A DNA stretch of 64,000 nt from Synchiropus splendidus (GCF_027744825.2 NW_026527059.1:806001-870000); one strand, 5' to 3'; counted from the first letter of the stretch, positions 1 to 12,220 are shown. Numbers and translations: made by a program. The notes: generated by a model not told the origin, from the sequence alone.

Positions 1-25
1 TAAAATTTCATGTTCTGAAGCTTCC

Positions 26-64
26 CTGAAAAGTTATGGCACAATGCACAAAAACGCTTTTCAG
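26..64. repeat. Inverted repeat 1 within the monomer (8-bp arms)
   Basis: CTGAAAAG at 26-33 is the exact reverse complement of CTTTTCAG at 57-64, with 23 bp between. It recurs in nearly every monomer. It is broken on the left arm by G32 in type f and on the right arm by T63 (TTCTGCC), which I count in 11 monomers: 33, 44, 58, 78, 182, 251, 266, 274, 290, 300 and 324. It could form a small stem in single-stranded DNA or RNA. Any function is inference. Confidence 0.8.
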
Positions 65-107
65 CCTGAGATAAGGTGGGTTTCGGAACGCCAAACATAA
101 AAGTGTT
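65..107. other. Conserved central block of the monomer
   Basis: Positions 65-107, from CCTGAGATAAGG through TTTCGGAACGCC to AAGTGTT, hold none of the type-defining sites. I saw only scattered changes over 340 copies: A to G at 71 in monomer 49, T to C at 72 in monomer 292, T77 changes in monomers 277, 279 and 288, G to A at 80 in monomers 88 and 131, C to T at 89 in monomer 62, and A to T at 100 in monomers 112 and 155. The block lies between inverted repeats 1 and 2 and carries two of the three CpGs. A protein-binding or nucleosome-positioning role would fit but is not shown. It does not match the CENP-B box. Confidence 0.7.
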
Positions 108-128
108 GATAACTTTGGAAAAACACTT
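101..128. repeat. Inverted repeat 2 within the monomer (7-bp arms, 14-bp spacer)
   Basis: AAGTGTT at 101-107 pairs exactly with AACACTT at 122-128. The 14-bp spacer (108-121) contains three of the main diagnostic sites, 108, 109 and 117, while the arms are almost invariant; monomer 230 has a change at the right arm (ACACTA). In types 4, 5, 6 and 8, C117 turns the spacer into one holding the perfect palindrome TTTCGAAA (114-121). Short dyads prone to hairpins are known in centromeric satellites of several species; a role here is inference. Confidence 0.8.
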
Positions 129-3100
129 CAGACAGTTTAGATTTGATGTGCAACTACTAGAAAGACCCTTTCTGCTATAGTGGGAGGTTAAAATTTCATG
201 TTCTGAAGCTTTCCTGAAAAGTTATGGCACAATGCACAAAAACGCTTTTCAGCCTGAGATAAGGTGGGTTTCGGAACGCCAAACATAAAAGTGTTGATAA
301 CTTTTGAAAAACACTTCAGACAGCTTAGATTTGATGTGCAACTACTAGAAAGACCCTTTCTGCTATAGTGGGAGGTTAAAATTTCATGTTCTGAAGCTTC
401 CCTGAAAAGTTATGGCACAATGCACAAAAACGCTTTTCAGCCTGAGATAAGGTGGGTTTCGGAACGCCAAACATAAAAGTGTTGATAACTTTGGAAAAAC
501 ACTTCAGACAGTTTAGATTTGATGTGCAACTACTAGAAAGACCCTTTCTGCTATAGTGGGAGGTTAAAATTTCATGTTCTGAAGCTTCCCTGAAAAGTTA
601 TGGCACAATGCACAAAAACGCTTTTCAGCCTGAGATAAGGTGGGTTTCGGAACGCCAAACATAAAAGTGTTGATAACTTTGGAAAAACACTTCAGACAGT
701 TTAGATTTGATGTGCAACTACTAGAAAGACCCTTTCTGCTATAGTGGGAGGTTAAAATTTCATGTTCTGAAGCTTCCCTGAAAAGTTATGGCACAATGCA
801 CAAAAACGCTTTTCAGCCTGAGATAAGGTGGGTTTCGGAACGCCAAACATAAAAGTGTTGATAACTTTCGAAAAACACTTCAGAGAGCTTAGATTTTATG
901 TGCACCTACTAGAAAGACCCTTTCTGCTATAGTGGGAGCTTAAAATTTCATGGTCTGAAGCTTCCCTGAAAAGTTATGGCACAATGCGTAAAAACGCTTT
1001 TCAGCCTGAGATAAGGTGGGTTTCGGAACGCCAAACATAAAAGTGTTGATAACTTTGGAAAAACACTTCAGACAGTTTAGATTTGATGTGCAACTACTAG
1101 AAAGACCCTTTCTGCTATAGTGGGAGGTTAAAATTTCATGTTCTGAAGCTTTCCTGAAAAGTTATGGCACAATGCACAAAAACGCTTTTCAGCCTGAGAT
1201 AAGGTGGGTTTCGGAACGCCAAACATAAAAGTGTTGATAACTTTCGAAAAACACTTCAGACAGCTTAGATTTGATGTGCAACTACTAGAAAGACCCTTTC
1301 TGCTATAGTAGGAGGTTAAAATTTCATGTTCTGAAGCTTCCCTGAAAAGTTATGGCACAATGCACAAAAACGCTTTTCAGCCTGAGATAAGGTGGGTTTC
1401 GGAACGCCAAACATAAAAGTGTTGATAACTTTGGAAAAACACTTCAGACAGCTTAGATTTGATGTGCAACTACTAGAAAGACCCTTTCTGCTATAGTGGG
1501 AGGTTAAAATTTCATGTTCTGAAGCTTCCCTGAAAAGTTATGGCACAATGCACAAAAACGCTTTTCAGCCTGAGATAAGGTGGGTTTCGGAACGCCAAAC
1601 ATAAAAGTGTTAATAACTTTGGAAAAACACTTCAGACAGTTTAGATTTGATGTGCAACTACTAGAAAGACCCTTTCTGCTATAGTGGGAGGTTAAAATTT
1701 CATGTTCTGAAGCTTCCCTGAAAAGTTATGGCACAATGCACAAAAACGCTTTTCAGCCTGAGATAAGGTGGGTTTCGGAACGCCAAACATAAAAGTGTTA
1801 ATAACTTTGGAAAAACACTTCAGACAGTTTAGATTTGATGTGCAACTACTAGAAAGACCCTTTCTGCTATAGTGGGAGGTTAAAATTTCATGTTCTGAAG
1901 CTTTCCTGAAAAGTTATGGCACAATGCACAAAAACGCTTTTCAGCCTGAGATAAGGTGGGTTTCGGAACGCCAAACATAAAAGTGTTGATAACTTTTGAA
2001 AAACACTTCAGACAGCTTAGATTTGATGTGCAACTACTAGAAAAACCCTTTCTGCTATAGTGGGAGGTTAAAATTTCATGTTCTGAAGCTTCCCTGAAAA
2101 GTTATGGCACAATGCACAAAAACGCTTTTCAGCCTGAGATAAGGTGGGTTTCGGAACGCCAAACATAAAAGTGTTAATAACTTTGGAAAAACACTTCAGA
2201 CAGTTTAGATTTGATGTGCAACTACTAGAAAGACCCTTTCTGCTATAGTGGGAGGTTAAAATTTCATGTTCTGAAGCTTCCCTGAAAAGTTATGGCACAA
2301 TGCACAAAAACGCTTTTCAGCCTGAGATAAGGTGGGTTTCGGAACGCCAAACATAAAAGTGTTGATAACTTTGGAAAAACACTTCAGACAGTTTAGATTT
2401 GATGTGCAACTACTAGAAAGACCCTTTCTGCTATAGTGGGAGGTTAAAATTTCATGTTCTGATGCTTCCCTGAAAAGTTATGGCACAATGCACAAAAACG
2501 CTTTTCAGCCTGAGATAAGGTGGGTTTCGGAACGCCAAACATAAAAGTGTTGATAACTTTCGAAAAACACTTCAGAGAGCTTAGATTTGATGTGCACCTA
2601 CTAGAAAGACCCTTTCTGCTATAGTGGGAGCTTAAAATTTCATGTTCTGAAGCTTCCCTGAAAAGTTATGGCACAATGCGTAAAAACGCTTTTTAGCCTG
2701 AGATAAGGTGGGTTTCGGAACGCCAAACATAAAAGTGTTGATAACTTTGGAAAAACACTTCAGACAGTTTAGATTTGATGTGCAACTACTAGAAAGACCC
2801 TTTCTGCTATAGTGGGAGGTTAAAATTTCATGTTCTGAAGCTTTCCTGAAAAGTTATGGCACAATGCACAAAAACGCTTTTCAGCCTGAGATAAGGTGGG
2901 TTTCGGAACGCCAAACATAAAAGTGTTGATAACTTTTGAAAAACACTTCAGACAGCTTAGATTTGATGTGCAACTACTAGAAAGACCCTTTCTGCTATAG
3001 TGGGAGGTTAAAATTTCATGTTCTGAAGCTTCCCTGAAAAGTTATGGCACAATGCACAAAAACGCTTTTCAGCCTGAGATAAGGTGGGTTTCGGAACGCC

Positions 3101-3196
3101 AAACATAAAAGTGTTGATAACTTTGGAAAAACACTTCAGACAGTTTAGATTTGATGTGCAACTACTAGAAAGACCCTTTCTGCTATAGTGGGAGGT

Positions 3197-5076
3197 TAAA
3201 ATTTCATGTTCTGAAGCTTTCCTGAAAAGTTATGGCACAATGCACAAAAACGCTTTTCAGCCTGAGATAAGGTGGGTTTCGGAACGCCAAACATAAAAGT
3301 GTTGATAACTTTTGAAAAACACTTCAGACAGCTTAGATTTGATGTGCAACTACTAGAAAAACCCTTTCTGCTATAGTGGGAGGTTAAAATTTCATGTTCT
3401 GAAGCTTCCCTGAAAAGTTATGGCACAATGCACAAAAACGCTTTTCAGCCTGAGATAAGGTGGGTTTCGGAACGCCAAACATAAAAGTGTTAATAACTTT
3501 GGAAAAACACTTCAGACAGTTTAGATTTGATGTGCAACTACTAGAAAGACCCTTTCTGCTATAGTGGGAGGTTAAAATTTCATGTTCTGAAGCTTCCCTG
3601 AAAAGTTATGGCACAATGCACAAAAACGCTTTTCAGCCTGAGATAAGGTGGGTTTCGGAACGCCAAACATAAAAGTGTTGATAACTTTGGAAAAACACTT
3701 CAGACAGTTTAGATTTGATGTGCAACTACTAGAAAGACCCTTTCTGCTATAGTGGGAGGTTAAAATTTCATGTTCTGATGCTTCCCTGAAAAGTTATGGC
3801 ACAATGCACAAAAACGCTTTTCACCCTGAGATAAGGTGGGTTTCGGAACGCCAAACATAAAAGTGTTGATAACTTTCGAAAAACACTTCAGAGAGCTTAG
3901 ATTTGATGTGCACCTACTAGAAAGACCCTTTCTGCTATAGTGGGAGCTTAAAATTTCATGTTCTGAAGCTTCCCTGAAAAGTTATGGCACAATGCACAAA
4001 AACGCTTTTCAGCCTGAGATAAGGTGGGTTTCGGAACGCCAAACATAAAAGTGTTGATAACTTTGGAAAAACACTTCAGACAGTTTAGATTTGATGTGCA
4101 ACTACTAGAAAGACCCTTTCTGCTATAGTGGGAGGTTAAAATTTCATGTTCTGAAGCTTTCCTGAAAAGTTATGGCACAATGCACAAAAACGCTTTTCAG
4201 CCTGAGATAAGGTGGGTTTCGGAACGCCAAACATAAAAGTGTTGATAACTTTTGAAAAACACTTCAGACAGCTTAGATTTGATGTGCAACTACTAGAAAA
4301 ACCCTTTCTGCTATAGTGGGAGGTTAAAATTTCATGTTCTGAAGCTTCCCTGAAAAGTTATGGCACAATGCACAAAAACGCTTTTCAGCCTGAGATAAGG
4401 TGGGTTTCGGAACGCCAAACATAAAAGTGTTAATAACTTTGGAAAAACACTTCAGACAGTTTAGATTTGATGTGCAACTACTAGAAAGACCCTTTCTGCT
4501 ATAGTGGGAGGTTAAAATTTCATGTTCTGAAGCTTCCCTGAAAAGTTATGGCACAATGCACAAAAACGCTTTTCAGCCTGAGATAAGGTGGGTTTCGGAA
4601 CGCCAAACATAAAAGTGTTGATAACTTTGGAAAAACACTTCAGACAGTTTAGATTTGATGTGCAACTACTAGAAAGACCCTTTCTGCTATAGTGGGAGGT
4701 TAAAATTTCATGTTCTGATGCTTCCCTGAAAAGTTATGGCACAATGCACAAAAACGCTTTTCAGCCTGAGATAAGGTGGGTTTCGGAACGCCAAACATAA
4801 AAGTGTTGATAACTTTCGAAAAACACTTCAGAGAGCTTAGATTTGATGTGCACCTACTAGAAAGACCCTTTCTGCTATAGTGGGAGCTTAAAATTTCATG
4901 TTCTGAAGCTTCCCTGAAAAGTTATGGCACAATGCACAAAAACGCTTTTCAGCCTGAGATAAGGTGGGTTTCGGAACGCCAAACATAAAAGTGTTGATAA
5001 CTTTGGATAAACACTTCAGACAGTTTAGATTTGATGTGCAACTACTAGAAAGACCCTTTCTGCTATAGTGGGAGGT
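3197..5076 (+). repeat. 5-monomer (940-bp) higher-order repeat, two copies
   Basis: Monomers 18-22 and 23-27 both read b3 a2 a1 d4C a1, with the A164 marker in each leading b3 unit. The copies begin at 3197 and 4137. They differ by single bases: monomer 21 has CACCCTGAG in place of CAGCCTGAG, and monomer 27 has GGATAAAC in place of GGAAAAAC. The second copy is also the start of the 11-monomer unit, so this is a nested duplication. Confidence 0.85.
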
Positions 5077-8000
5077 TAAAATTTCATGTTCTGAAGCTTT
5101 CCTGAAAAGTTATGGCACAAAGCACAAAAACGCTTTTCAGCCTGAGATAAGGTGGGTTTCGGAACGCCAAACATAAAAGTGTTGATAACTTTCGAAAAAC
5201 ACTTCAGACAGCTTAGATTTGATGTGCACCTACTAGAAAGACCCTTTCTGCTACAGTGGGAGGTTAAAATTTCATGTTCTGAAGCTTCCCTGAAAGGTTA
5301 TGGCACAATGCGTAAAAACGCTTTTCAGCCTGAGATAAGGTGGGTTTCGGAACGCCAAACATAAAAGTGTTGATAACTTTTGAAAAACACTTCAGACAGT
5401 TTAGATTTGATGTGCAACTACTAGAAAGACCCTTTCTGCTATAGTGGGAGGTTAAAATTTCATGTTCTGAAGCTTCCCTGAAAAGTTATGGCACAATGCA
5501 CAAAAACGCTTTTCAGCCTGAGATAAGGTGGGTTTCGGAACGCCAAACATAAAAGTGTTAATAACTTTGGAAAAACACTTCAGACAGTTTAGATTTGATG
5601 TGCAACTACTAGAAAGACCCTTTCTGCTATAGTGGGAGATTAAAATTTCATGTTCTGAAGCTTCCCTGAAAAGTTATGGCACAATGCACAAAAACGCTTT
5701 TCAGCCTGAGATAAGGTGGGTTTCGGAACGCCAAACATAAAAGTGTTAATAACTTTGGAAAAACACTTCAGACAGTTTAGATTTGATGTGCAACTACTAG
5801 AAAGATCCTTTCTGCTATAGTGGGAGGTTAAAATTTCATGTTCTGAAGCTTTCCTGAAAAGTTATGGCACAATGCACAAAAACGCTTTTCAGCCTGAGAT
5901 AAGGTGGGTTTCGGAACGCCAAACATAAAAGTGTTGGTAACTTTCGAAAAACACTTCAGAGAGCTTAGATTTGATGTGCACCTACTAGAAAGACCCTTTC
6001 TGCTATAGTGGGAGGTTAAAATTTCATGTTCTGAAGCTTCCCTGAAAAGTTATGGCACAATGCGTAAAAACGCTTTTCTGCCTGAGATAAGGTGGGTTTC
6101 GGAACGCCAAACATAAAAGTGTTGATAACTTTGGAAAAACACTTCAGACAGTTTAGATTTGATGTGCAACTACTAGAAAGACCCTTTCTGCTATAGTGGG
6201 AGGTTAAAATTTCATGTTCTGAAGCTTTCCTGAAAAGTTATGGCACAATGCACAAAAACGCTTTTCAGCCTGAGATAAGGTGGGTTTCGGAACGCCAAAC
6301 ATAAAAGTGTTGATAACTTTTGAAAAACACTTCAGACAGCTTAGATTTGATGTGCAACTACTAGAAAAACCCTTTCTGCTATAGTGGGAGGTTAAAATTT
6401 CATGTTCTGAAGCTTCCCTGAAAAGTTATGGCACAATGCACAAAAACGCTTTTCAGCCTGAGATAAGGTGGGTTTCGGAACGCCAAACATAAAAGTGTTA
6501 ATAACTTTGGAAAAACACTTCAGACAGTTTAGATTTGATGTGCAACTACTAGAAAGACCCTTTCTGCTATAGTGGGAGGTTAAAATTTCATGTTCTGAAG
6601 CTTCCCTGAAAAGTTATGGCACAATGCACAAAAACGCTTTTCAGCCTGAGATAAGGTGGGTTTCGGAACGCCAAACATAAAAGTGTTGATAACTTTGGAA
6701 AAACACTTCAGACAGTTTAGATTTGATGTGCAACTACTAGAAAGACCCTTTCTGCTATAGTGGGAGGTTAAAATTTCATGTTCTGATGCTTCCCTGAAAA
6801 GTTATGGCACAATGCACAAAAACGCTTTTCAGCCTGAGATAAGGTGGGTTTCGGAACGCCAAACATAAAAGTGTTGATAACTTTCGAAAAACACTTCAGA
6901 GAGCTTAGATTTTATGTGCACCTACTAGAAAGACCCTTTCTGCTATAGTGGGAGCTTAAAATTTCATGTTCTGAAGCTTCCCTGAAAAGTTATGGCACAA
7001 TGCACAAAAACGCTTTTCAGCCTGAGATAAGGTGGGTTTCGGAACGCCAAACATAAAAGTGTTGATAACTTTGGAAAAACACTTCAGACAGTTTAGATTT
7101 GATGTGCAACTACTAGAAAGACCCTTTCTGCTATAGTGGGAGGTTAAAATTTCATGTTCTGAAGCTTTCCTGAAAAGTTATGGCACAAAGCACAAAAACG
7201 CTTTTCAGCCTGAGATAAGGTGGGTTTCGGAACGCCAAACATAAAAGTGTTGATAACTTTCGAAAAACACTTCAGACAGCTTAGATTTGATGTGCACCTA
7301 CTAGAAAGACCCTTTCTGCTACAGTGGGAGGTTAAAATTTCATGTTCTGAAGCTTCCCTGAAAGGTTATGGCACAATGCGTAAAAACGCTTTTCAGCCTG
7401 AGATAAGGTGGGTTTCGGAACGCCAAACATAAAAGTGTTGATAACTTTTGAAAAACACTTCAGACAGTTTAGATTTGATGTGCAACTACTAGAAAGACCC
7501 TTTCTGCTATAGTGGGAGGTTAAAATTTCATGTTCTGAAGCTTCCCTGAAAAGTTATGGCACAATGCACAAAAACGCTTTTCAGCCTGAGATAAGGTGGG
7601 TTTCGGAACGCCAAACATAAAAGTGTTAATAACTTTGGAAAAACACTTCAGACAGTTTAGATTTGATGTGCAACTACTACAAAGACCCTTTCTGCTATAG
7701 TGGGAGGTTAAAATTTCATGTTCTGAAGCTTCCCTGAAAAGTTATGGCACAATGCACAAAAACGCTTTTCAGCCTGAGATAAGGTGGGTTTCGGAACGCC
7801 AAACATAAAAGTGTTAATAACTTTGGAAAAACACTTCAGACAGTTTAGATTTGATGTGCAACTACTAGAAAGATCCTTTCTGCTATAGTGGGAGGTTAAA
7901 ATTTCATGTTCTGAAGCTTTCCTGAAAAGTTATGGCACAATGCACAAAAACGCTTTTCAGCCTGAGATAAGGTGGGTTTCGGAACGCCAAACATAAAAGT

Positions 8001-8272
8001 GTTGGTAACTTTCGAAAAACACTTCAGAGAGCTTAGATTTGATGTGCACCTACTAGAAAGACCCTTTCTGCTATAGTGGGAGGTTAAAATTTCATGTTCT
8101 GAAGCTTCCCTGAAAAGTTATGGCACAATGCGTAAAAACGCTTTTCTGCCTGAGATAAGGTGGGTTTCGGAACGCCAAACATAAAAGTGTTGATAACTTT
8201 GGAAAAACACTTCAGACAGTTTAGATTTGATGTGCAACTACTAGAAAGACCCTTTCTGCTATAGTGGGAGGT
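4137..8272 (+). repeat. 11-monomer (2,068-bp) higher-order repeat, two copies
   Basis: Monomers 23-33 (4137-6204) and 34-44 (6205-8272) share the string b3 a2 a1 d4C a1 b/g6 f7 a2 a2 b5 c1. Rare markers recur at the 2,068-bp offset: A164 in the leading b3; the T24+A45 combination and CTACAG in the sixth unit; AGATCC in the ninth; and T63 in the last. Differences are few: TTATG in monomer 37, TAGTGGGAGAT at the end of monomer 30, and CTACTACAAAG in monomer 41. The CTACAG change removes a stop codon and makes a chance 70-codon open frame in each copy. Confidence 0.92.
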
Positions 8273-11200
8273 TAAAATTTCATGTTCTGAAGCTTTCCTG
8301 AAAAGTTATGGCACAATGCACAAAAACGCTTTTCAGCCTGAGATAAGGTGGGTTTCGGAACGCCAAACATAAAAGTGTTAATAACTTTGGAAAAACACTT
8401 CAGACAGTTTAGATTTGATGTGCAACTACTAGAAAGACACTTTCTGCTATAGTGGGAGGTTAAAATTTCATGTTCTGAAGCTTTCCTGAAAAGTTATGGC
8501 ACAATGCACAAAAACGCTTTTCAGCCTGAGATAAGGTGGGTTTCGGAACGCCAAACATAAAAGTGTTGATAACTTTCGAAAAACACTTCAGAGAGCTTAG
8601 ATTTGATGTGCACCTACTAGAAAGACCCTTTCTGCTATAGTGGGAGGTTAAAATTTCATGTTCTGAAGCTTCCCTGAAAAGTTATGGCACAATGCGTAAA
8701 AACGCTTTTCAGCCTGAGATAAGGTGGGTTTCGGAACGCCAAACATAAAAGTGTTGATAACTTTGGAAAAACACTTCAGACAGTTTAGATTTGATGTGCA
8801 ACTACTAGAAAGACCCTTTCTGCTATAGTGGGAGGTTAAAATTTCATGTTCTGAAGCTTTCCTGAAAAGTTATGGCACAATGCACAAAAACGCTTTTCAG
8901 CCTGAGATAAGGTGGGTTTCGGAACGCCAAACATAAAAGTGTTGATAACTTTCGAAAAACACTTCAGAGAGCTTAGATTTGATGTGCACCTACTAGAAAG
9001 ACCCTTTCTGCTATAGTGGGAGGTTAAAATTTCATGTTCTGAAGCATCCCTGAAAAGTTATGGCACAATGCACAAAAACGCTTTTCAGCCTGAGGTAAGG
9101 TGGGTTTCGGAACGCCAAACATAAAAGTGTTGATAACTTTGGAAAAACACTTCAGACAGTTTAGATTTGATGTGCAACTACTAGAAAGACCCTTTCTGCT
9201 ATAGTGGGAGGTTAAAATTTCATGTTCTGAAGCTTCCCTGAAAAGTTATGGCACAATGCACAAAAACGCTTTTCAGCCTGAGATAAGGTGGGTTTCGGAA
9301 CGCCAAACATAAAAGTGTTAATAACTTTGGAAAAACACTTCAGACAGTTTAGATTTGATGTGCAACTACTAGAAAGACCCTTTCTGCTATAGTGGGAGGT
9401 TAAAATTTCATGTTCTGAAGCTTCCCTGAAAAGTTATGGCACAATGCACAAAAACGCTTTTCAGCCTGAGATAAGGTGGGTTTCGGAACGCCAAACATAA
9501 AAGTGTTGATAACTTTCGAAAAACACTTCAGAGAGCTTAGATTTGATGTGCACCTACTAGAAAGACCCTTTCTGCTATAGTGGGAGGTTAAAATTTCATG
9601 TTCTGAAGCTTCCCTGAAAAGTTATGGCACAATGCGTAAAAACGCTTTTCAGCCTGAGATAAGGTGGGTTTCGGAACGCCAAACATAAAAGTGTTGATAA
9701 CTTTTGAAAAACACTTCAGACAGTTTAGATTTGATGTGCAACTACTAGAAAGACCCTTTCTGCTATAGTGGGAGGTTAAAATTTCATGTTCTGAAGCTTC
9801 CCTGAAAAGTTATGGCACAATGCACAAAAACGCTTTTCAGCCTGAGATAAGGTGGGTTTCGGAACGCCAAACATAAAAGTGTTGATAACTTTGGAAAAAC
9901 ACTTCAGACAGTTTAGATTTGATGTGCAACTACTAGAAAGACCCTTTCTGCTATAGTGGGAGGTTAAAATTTCATGTTCTGAAGCTTCCCTGAAAAGTTA
10001 TGGCACAATGCACAAAAACGCTTTTCAGCCTGAGATAAGGTGGGTTTCGGAACGCCAAACATAAAAGTGTTAATAACTTTGGAAAAACACTTCAGACAGT
10101 TTAGATTTGATGTGCAACTACTAGAAAGACCCTTTCTGCTATAGTGGGAGGTTAAAATTTCATGTTCTGAAGCTTCCCTGAAAAGTTATGGCACAATGCA
10201 CAAAAACGCTTTTCAGCCTGAGATAAGGTGGGTTTCGGAACGCCAAACATAAAAGTGTTAATAACTTTGGTAAAACACTTCAGACAGTTTAGATTTGATG
10301 TGCAACTACTAGAAAGACCCTTTCTGCTATAGTGGGAGGTTAAAATTTCATGTTCTGAAGCTTCCCTGAAAAGTTATGGCACAATGCACAAAAACGCTTT
10401 TCAGCCTGAGATAAGGTGGGTTTCGGAACGCCAAACATAAAAGTGTTAATAACTTTGGAAAAACACTTCAGACAGTTTAGATTTGATGTGCAACTACTAG
10501 AAAGACCCTTTCTGCTATAGTGGGAGGTTAAAATTTCATGTTCTGAAGCTTTCCTGAAAAGTTATGGCACAATGCACAAAAACGCTTTTCAGCCTGAGAT
10601 AAGGTGGGTTTCGGAACGCCAAACATAAAAGTGTTGGTAACTTTCGAAAAACACTTCAGAGAGCTTAGATTTGATGTGCACCTACTAGAAAGACCCTTTC
10701 TGCTATAGTGGGAGGTTAAAATTTCATGTTCTGAAGCTTCCCTGAAAAGTTATGGCACAATGCGTAAAAACGCTTTTCTGCCTGAGATAAGGTGGGTTTC
10801 GGAACGCCAAACATAAAAGTGTTGATAACTTTGGAAAAACACTTCAGACAGTTTAGATTTGATGTGCAACTACTAGAAAGACCCTTTCTGCTATAGTGGG
10901 AGGTTAAAATTTCATGTTCTGAAGCTTTCCTGAAAAGTTATGGCACAATGCACAAAAACGCTTTTCAGCCTGAGATAAGGTGGGTTTCGGAACGCCAAAC
11001 ATAAAAGTGTTAATAACTTTGGAAAAACACTTCAGACAGTTTAGATTTGATGTGCAACTACTAGAAAGACACTTTCTGCTATAGTGGGAGGTTAAAATTT
11101 CATGTTCTGAAGCTTTCCTGAAAAGTTATGGCACAATGCACAAAAACGCTTTTCAGCCTGAGATAAGGTGGGTTTCGGAACGCCAAACATAAAAGTGTTG

Positions 11201-12220
11201 ATAACTTTCGAAAAACACTTCAGAGAGCTTAGATTTGATGTGCACCTACTAGAAAGACCCTTTCTGCTATAGTGGGAGGTTAAAATTTCATGTTCTGAAG
11301 CTTCCCTGAAAAGTTATGGCACAATGCGTAAAAACGCTTTTCAGCCTGAGATAAGGTGGGTTTCGGAACGCCAAACATAAAAGTGTTGATAACTTTGGAA
11401 AAACACTTCAGACAGTTTAGATTTGATGTGCAACTACTAGAAAGACCCTTTCTGCTATAGTGGGAGGTTAAAATTTCATGTTCTGAAGCTTTCCTGAAAA
11501 GTTATGGCACAATGCACAAAAACGCTTTTCAGCCTGAGATAAGGTGGGTTTCGGAATGCCAAACATAAAAGTGTTGATAACTTTCGAAAAACACTTCAGA
11601 GAGCTTAGATTTGATGTGCACCTACTAGAAAGACCCTTTCTGCTATAGTGGGAGGTTAAAATTTCATGTTCTGAAGCATCCCTGAAAAGTTATGGCACAA
11701 TGCACAAAAACGCTTTTCAGCCTGAGATAAGGTGGGTTTCGGAACGCCAAACATAAAAGTGTTGATAACTTTGGAAAAACACTTCAGACAGTTTAGATTT
11801 GATGTGCAACTACTAGAAAGACCCTTTCTGCTATAGTGGGAGGTTAAAATTTCATGTTCTGAAGCTTCCCTGAAAAGTTATGGCACAATGCACAAAAACG
11901 CTTTTCAGCCTGAGATAAGGTGGGTTTCGGAACGCCAAACATAAAAGTGTTAATAACTTTGGAAAAACACTTCAGACAGTTTAGATTTGATGTGCAACTA
12001 CTAGAAAGACCCTTTCTGCTATAGTGGGAGGTTAAAATTTCATGTTCTGAAGCTTCCCTGAAAAGTTATGGCACAATGCACAAAAACGCTTTTCAGCCTG
12101 AGATAAGGTGGGTTTCGGAACGCCAAACATAAAAGTGTTGATAACTTTCGAAAAACACTTCAGAGAGCTTAGATTTGATGTGCACCTACTAGAAAGACCC
12201 TTTCTGCTATAGTGGGAGGT
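7897..12220 (+). repeat. 14-monomer (2,632-bp) higher-order repeat, one full and one partial copy
   Basis: Monomers 43-56 read b5 c1 b2 b4 c1 b4 e1 a2 a4 c7 a1 a2 a2 a2. Monomers 57-65 repeat the first nine of these. Shared rare markers at the 2,632-bp offset are T63 in c1, GACACTTTC in b2 (8436 and 11068) and A22 in e1. The next unit differs, c7 at 9589 against c1 at 12221, so the copy ends there. Small differences: A71 to G in monomer 49, C89 to T in monomer 62 and GGTAAAAC in monomer 55. Confidence 0.9.

Larger units (their letters stand above)
1..188 (+). repeat. Reference satellite monomer and key to monomer types
   Basis: Monomer 1 carries the commonest base at the recurrent variant sites and is used as reference (type a1). 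Left-part alleles: a, reference; b, T24; c, G48 T49; d, T19; e, A22; f, G32 with G48 T49; g, A45. Right-part alleles: 1, reference (G108 A109 G117 C133 T136 A153); 2, A108; 3, T117 C136; 4, C117 G133 C136 C153; 5, as 4 plus G109; 6, C117 C136 C153; 7, T117 only; 8, C117 C136. A final C means C187, and 1' means type 1 with C136. A-tracts lie near 2-5, 50-54, 99-102 and 119-123. CpG occurs at 55, 84 and 89, with extra CpGs at 47 in types c and f and at 117 in types 4, 5, 6 and 8. My own counts over 340 monomers: 19 with T19, 6 with A22, 12 with A45, 20 with G109 and 22 with C187. Confidence 0.95.
1..3196 (+). repeat. Monomers 1-17, mixed order
   Basis: Type string: a1 b3 a1 a1 a4C c1 b8 a1' a2 a2 b3 a2 a1 d4C c1 b3 a1. 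There is no complete internal higher-order copy, but the a2 a1 d4C c1 b3 run recurs further right. Monomer 11 carries A164 (AGAAAAACCC), a marker shared with monomers 18, 23 and 34. Private changes include T13 to G in monomer 6 and T in the last base of the unusual TATG in monomer 5 (position 145). No gene or unique sequence is present. Confidence 0.85.

Noticed and set aside
81..97. CENP-B box-like sequence around TTTCGGAACGCC
   Set aside because: It shares TTCG with the box, but the fixed A and the CGGG of the motif are missing on both strands.
101..128. Dyad as a transcription terminator
   Set aside because: The arms are only 7 bp and A/T-rich, it occurs in every monomer, and there is no gene upstream.
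5152..5364. 70-codon open frame on the + strand, repeated identically at 7220-7432
   Set aside because: It begins at a GTG inside the satellite and exists because CTATAG became CTACAG and nearby variants removed stops. The second copy is simply the 11-monomer duplication (+2,068). 188 is not a multiple of three, so the frame is not kept between monomers.
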